A stretch of 64,000 nt of DNA, taken from the NCBI RefSeq assembly GCF_050948175.1, contig NC_135202.1:6076001-6140000 (forward strand), in the 5' to 3' direction. The position numbers and the translations under genes were made by a program. The DNA is from Xylocopa sonorina (Eukaryota; Arthropoda; Insecta; Hymenoptera; Apidae). Every line of letters starts with the position of its first letter. The first letter of the stretch is position 1. Below the pieces are notes generated by a model. The model saw only the letters and a list, made by a program, of their open reading frames with translations. It was not told the DNA's origin and searched no databases. Positions 59,217 to 64,000 of the stretch are shown here, piece by piece.

Positions 59217-62200
59217 ATGACCACCGCCAGCCCTCCACCGTCCTCCTTGGAGCTGAAAACGCGAAGGGCGCAATTTCAAACGCAAATCTCCAGTTTGGAC
59301 ACGAGGAGGAGACAGGCGGTATGCGTGAGGAACGCCTTCAAGAAATATGGCACCAAGAACAACCCAAACATCATTTTGGATGGGCTGAACATGACCGTAC
59401 CAAAAGGCACGATGTGAGTTCTCTGAATTAACGAAATTTTTGCGATGAGATTATTTTTACTCGATTTTATATATCGTGTTTATAAAAGCAAACGACGAAG
59501 GAGTCTACAAATCGTCGACGTTCGACCTAAAAAGTATCAATGCTTGCGATTCGATATGCAAAGTGAATTTTTTTCGCGTCTACTTGTCAACACATGTGCG
59601 GATTGCTATAACTAATATGTTTGTGATCGAGCAAGTCATCAAATTGAAAGTAATTTTTACGATTATTTACATAATTGTACGACGAGAGAGACTACTTATG
59701 GCTGGACGATGTTGATCATTTTGTAAATGAATCGCCACCACAAGTACCCATCGACGATGCAGAGTGGTGGTTTTTCCGTCAATGAACCGATGAGAGAAGA
59801 TACAGCTGCGTGTTTACAATCGTCGCTGTAAATCACGTAATAAATTCATGGATTTACATGTTCGAGTACAACATACTTTATCTTCCCAGACGCGTTCACG
59901 GTCTATTTTTTTTTCTCTACCGCTGCGTCCTTTTTTCTGGGCACTGAACAAGTGCGCGATATCGCTTAATAATTATTTATACTATTTAGTGTAATTGAAG
60001 AACAGAATTTTAAAACGGAAATGGAAAAAATAAATTTAGCTCCAGTCGCGTTCACGGTCGATTTTTTTTTCTCACGCTGCGTCCTTTTTTTTGGGAACTG
60101 AACAAGTGCACGATAACGATTAATAATTATTTATACTAATTAACGTAATTGAAGAGCAGAATTTTAAAACGGAAATGGAAAAAATAAATTTACTTCCAGT
60201 CGCGTTCACGGTCGATTTCTTCTCTAACGCTGCGTCCTTTTTTCTGGGCACTGAACAAGTGCGCGATAACGATTAATAACTATTTATACTAGTTAGCGTA
60301 ATTAAAGAACAGAAATGGAAAAATGAAATTTACATTGCAAGAGTAAACAATATTGAATATCGTTAAAGTAATCTAACTATTATACATTGCGTAAAATAAA
60401 ACACTGACGCGTGTTCCTAATTTTACCAACGATATCTCTGCCTCCAGATATGGTTTCCTTGGTGCGAGTGGTTGCGGGAAGACCACGCTCCTCTCGTGCA
60501 TCGTGGGTCGAAGACGTTTGAACTCTGGTGAGATCTGGGTGCTTGGTGGTCGACCAGGCTCCAAAGGATCCGGTGTTCCTGGTCCACGTGTCGGCTACAT
60601 GCCACAGGAAATCGCGTTGTACGGAGAGTTCTCCATTAGAGAGACTTTCACCTTCTTTGGATGGTGCGCTGGCATGACCACGGACCAAGTGGACCAAAAG
60701 CTGGAATTCTTGATAAAGGTAAATCCCTCAATACATGTAGACTTCCATGAATCCAGAGTAAGCATTATTAAATGTTGCATTACTTTTTAATTGCTGTGAG
60801 TCTATCGTGTGGTCGAAGTCACGACGTACTCATTTGTGCAATACTTTGTTTGCAATATCATTTAGGTATTGAAACACTTCTGTTTAATATGTATACAATA
60901 TAATTGCCATTGGCATCATTTTGTCGACCTATATTTGTTCCAATTATGCAGCACGATTTTAAACAAATTAACACGTTCTACTTGGCGCAATTTTTCGATT
61001 TCTCTACAATCGACATGCACGAGATGCTAAGTATCTTGTGGTGGTCTTTCGACACTTGCCACTAGAGGGACAGCACTGTTTACAGTTTCCTGAAGGTACC
61101 CAATGATCTATTCTTTCCAGTATATAAAAGTTCTGACCTGTCCCTAATGTCCCAGCGTCTAAGGCAGGGCCTGCTAGGTAGTCGCAATGATGAGTCCACT
61201 AGCAGGCCCAGGACGAAACGTTCTTTCTTTTTTCTTCAATCTCTTGCTTCAATCTCATCTCTTTGCTTCAATCTATACATATGTGGAGCACTGGTGGCCC
61301 ACATCGCCAGACAAAGCATTTCCTCTTCCATTCTACAGCAAACCAAAGCATCGTCGTTTCAATCTATACATATGTGGACCACTGATGATCCACGTCGCCA
61401 GACAGAGCATTTCCTCTTCCATTCTACAGCAAACCAAAGCATCGTCGCTTCAATCTATACATATGTGGACCACTGATGATCCACGTCGCCAGACAGAGCA
61501 TTTCCTCTTCCATTCTACAGCAAACCAAAGCATCGTCGCTTCAATCTATACATATGTGGACCACTGGTGGTCCAGGTCACCAGACAGAGCAAACTAAGTG
61601 TGGACCACTAGTGGCCCGCGCCATTAGACAGAGCAATCTAAGTCTGGACCACTGGTGGTCCACATCGCCAAATGAACACAACTCCTGTGAACCACTGGTG
61701 GCCCACGCCAGGTAGGACGTGTTAAACGAACGTAGCCTAACGCAAGATTAACGAGAATCGTCTGCGAACAGTTCTTGCAGCTGCCATCAGAAAATCGTTT
61801 CGTGAAGAATTTATCTGGTGGCCAGCAAAGAAGGGTATCCTTCGCCACGGCCCTTCTGACCGACCCAGAGCTGTTGATCTTGGACGAGCCGACCGTGGGT
61901 GTGGATCCTGTTCTACGTCAGAGTATCTGGGACCATCTGGTCCATCTGACCAAAGAAGGCAATAAGACCATCATCATCACCACGCACTACATCGAGGAGA
62001 CGAGGCAGGCTGGCATTATTGGCTTGATGAGGGGTGGTAAATTGCTGGCTGAAGAATCGCCGACTAAGCTAATGGAGATGCACAACGCGGATAGCCTCGA
62101 GGATGTGTTCTTGAAGCTCAGCAAGAAGCAGAATATGGGCCTTCGAAGAAGGAGCAGCATTCTTAGCAGTGTCACTGGTGTTCCTCCTGAAGTTGTACGT

Positions 62201-63986
62201 TCTCCATTTGATATTCTTTTATTTACTTTTTCACTCGTTTCTTTTTTTTGCATTAATTTTCTGCAAATTCTTTAGTATCTTCTAGAGTATATATTGTTTC
62301 TAAATGTTCGAAAATAAAGATTTTTAGAGTCTTTTTGTAGAACTATGGAGCTTGATGTAGTCTTTATGTCCTCAGGATGTGGACGACGAAATGAGCGGCG
62401 AATTCGGCGACAACGTCAGCATTTCTAGTCGAAGAAGAAGCGTCACCATCAACGATGGAAATGTAACATTCCTTTCTTAACTTGAAGAACTTATATAATT
62501 TTCTTTTACTGTGAAAAATCTATTTTATTTGACGAACAGGTATCAGACTTGCCACCAGAGGAGAAAACCACCTCACACTCGAAAATGATCGACCTAAAGC
62601 ACATGAAGGCTCTCATTTGGAAAAACTTTCTGTGGATGTGGCGAAACGTTGGGTAAAATTTCTTCATTTCCACGAAATAAAATTATCCTGCTTACTAATA
62701 ATAAAACAACTGTACAATCGATAATTAACAATTTTCTACTGATTCGTTTCAGTATAATGTTATTCATCATTGGCCTACCAGTCGCTCAGATCGTCCTGTT
62801 CTGCCTCTCAATTGGCAAAGACCCGGTAGGGCTGAAACTAGCGGTAGTCAACCACGAGTTGAACAACAGCAATGATCCTTGCACACCTACAATTGGCTGT
62901 GATTGGACGCTATTAAGTTGTCGATATTTGCAACATTTAGAGTCGACTTCAGTGAAGCTGGTGCCGTACAGAAACGAAAGCGAGGCGAGGAACGCGGTGG
63001 AACGAGGCTGGGCCTGGGGCGCCTTAATGTTCCCATCGAACTACTCTGGCTCGCTTTTCACGAGATTCGAGGAGGGCAAAGACGTCGATAATTGGAACGT
63101 GGATGCCTCCAACATAGAAATCATCATGGACATGTCCAGTAAATTTGCTCTTCGATCGAACAATGCGATCAGATGTCGACTGAATCGAGTAATTGTTTCA
63201 ATTTTCTTTAGACCAACAGATTGGCCAACTTCTGCGGAAAGACTTTTATCGATCGTATCAAGATTTCATCAGGAACGTGTCGATGATGTGCAATTACAGC
63301 GCGAAAGTGTCAGACATACCGTTACACGTAAGAATTAAAATATTAAAAAATCATGTTTTAATGTGCTTGAAATTTTTTTATGATGTACAATCACGAATGC
63401 ACAGTTTGAGACGCCGATCTATGGTCCTCTGGATCCTAACTTCACGGATTTCGCTGCACCAGGTGTTATTCTAACGTGAGTACCATCAATTGAATTAACT
63501 TTAACTTCTGACAATTGATTTAACTTTTTTTAAAACTTAAATGTAAGAGGCTTACTATTTTTCCAACTATTTTGTTTAATTACTATTTTTTCAACTATTT
63601 CATTCAATACAATTTTTATACACCACAGAATAATCTTCTTCTTGTCGATCGCGCTGACTTCCGGTGCCCTGTTGCTGGAACGAAACGAAGGCCTCCTCGA
63701 GAGAAGTTTAGTTTCTGGTAAACGAAAATATCTGCTGCCATAACACAATTAGCTTACAAATTAAGTCGATCAAGTAGGATACTTTTAAAAATGACTTCTT
63801 TCTTAACAGGTATCACTGGAACGGAAATTCTTTTCGCACAAGTTACAACTCAATTCCTGGTAGTGGCAGGGCAAACAATGATGGTCCTGATATTCGCATT
63901 CGCGATATTCAAAGTGACGTGCGAAGGTGATATAGGCTGGATCGTCATGCTAGTTGTTCTTACTGGACTCTGCGGCATGTGTTTCG
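59217..63986 (+). CDS. ABCH-type half ABC transporter, 3' end beyond the window
   Basis: Exons: 59217-59413, 60448-60718, 61772-62194, 62376-62462, 62540-62652, 62753-63138, 63212-63327, 63405-63475, 63629-63717, 63810-63986; the last ends one base into a codon at a donor and the gene continues out of the window. About 643 residues are visible. The nucleotide-binding domain has Walker A GASGCGKTT, signature NLSGGQQ, Walker B LLILDEP and H-loop TTHYIEE. A Ser-rich linker with RSSILSS and SRRRSVT follows. The ABC2 membrane domain begins at IMLFIIGLPVAQIVLF, then a loop with paired cysteines (NDPCTPTIGCDW) and three further visible membrane segments. By comparison with the paralogue at 16-23 kb, roughly 100 residues are missing. 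Start at 59217 assumes splicing at 59214; ATG 59160 would add 19 residues. Substrate unknown; insect ABCH proteins are linked to lipid export. Confidence 0.9.
59891..60330. repeat. Tandem repeat, ~155-bp unit, about three copies, in ABCH intron 1
   Basis: CGCGTTCACGGTC starts copies at 59891, 60047 and 60201. Each contains GCTGCGTCCTTTTTT, CACTGAACAAGTGC or a close variant, and ATTATTTATACTA. It occupies much of the intron between the first two coding exons. Confidence 0.9.
61180..61715. repeat. Minisatellite, 91-bp unit, four copies plus degenerate tail, in ABCH intron 2
   Basis: CAATCTATACATATGTGG starts copies at 61269, 61360, 61451 and 61542 (period 91). The tail (61585-61715) repeats only the GGACCACTGGTGGTCC-like palindromic core with shorter spacing. 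The array fills about half of the intron before the signature-motif exon. Confidence 0.9.
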
Positions 63987-64000
63987 GTACGAATCGTCGC

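Noticed and set aside
1..64000. tRNA, rRNA, CRISPR or well-known conserved miRNA genes
   Set aside because: Scanned by eye for T-loop motifs, spaced direct repeats and common miRNA seeds; none was convincing, though a program-based scan was not possible.

Overview
The window is nuclear DNA of an insect, most likely a bee or other aculeate hymenopteran. Support for this: short GT-AG introns, an AT-rich intergenic background with many CpG-rich islands, abundant micro- and minisatellites, and two ABCH-type half-transporters of the kind annotated in Hymenoptera as 'ABC transporter G family member 20/23'. The species was not identified. I see no operons, CRISPR arrays, tRNAs or rRNAs, and no bacterial-style defence or mobile system.

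Layout. 0-2 kb is mostly AT-rich, with one doubtful minus-strand exon. 2.1-3.8 kb holds Nmnat (+), which has a possible N-terminal extension and alternative C-termini. 5.1-7.8 kb is a long open reading frame (+) for a largely disordered 908-residue protein of unknown function. 8-16 kb is mostly noncoding. Three short elements with TTAA target duplications (piggyBac-type MITEs) lie at 3.9, 10.3 and 13.6 kb. 16.4-22.8 kb is a complete ABCH transporter on the minus strand, with 14 coding exons and two GC-AG introns. 22.8-59 kb is a long gene-poor interval. It contains a pogo/Tigger-type deletion derivative (28.1-28.8 kb), an inverted repeat next to it (28.8-29.7 kb), a CpG-rich promoter-like block (34.5-35.2 kb), and an array of ~2.0-2.1 kb tandem units with a 48-bp minisatellite inside one unit (36.2-41.9 kb). 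It also holds a ~240-bp foldback (42.8-43.0 kb), several arrays whose units are 141-153 bp, and a few orphan candidate exons. 59.2-64.0 kb is a second ABCH transporter on the plus strand, truncated by the window end after ten coding exons.

How the genes relate. The two ABCH genes are divergently oriented paralogues: four internal exons have identical lengths (116, 71, 89 and 177 nt), while several other intron positions differ. Both encode one N-terminal nucleotide-binding domain followed by an ABC2-type membrane domain, so each product should dimerise to work. Nmnat supplies NAD biosynthesis and has no visible functional link to the transporters. The unusual material is the tandem array with a 216-bp core identical between two units and a recurrent hairpin, the stopless 84-nt GC-AG intron, and the repeated appearance of unrelated tandem repeats of nucleosome-like unit length. 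None of these amounts to a demonstrated new system.
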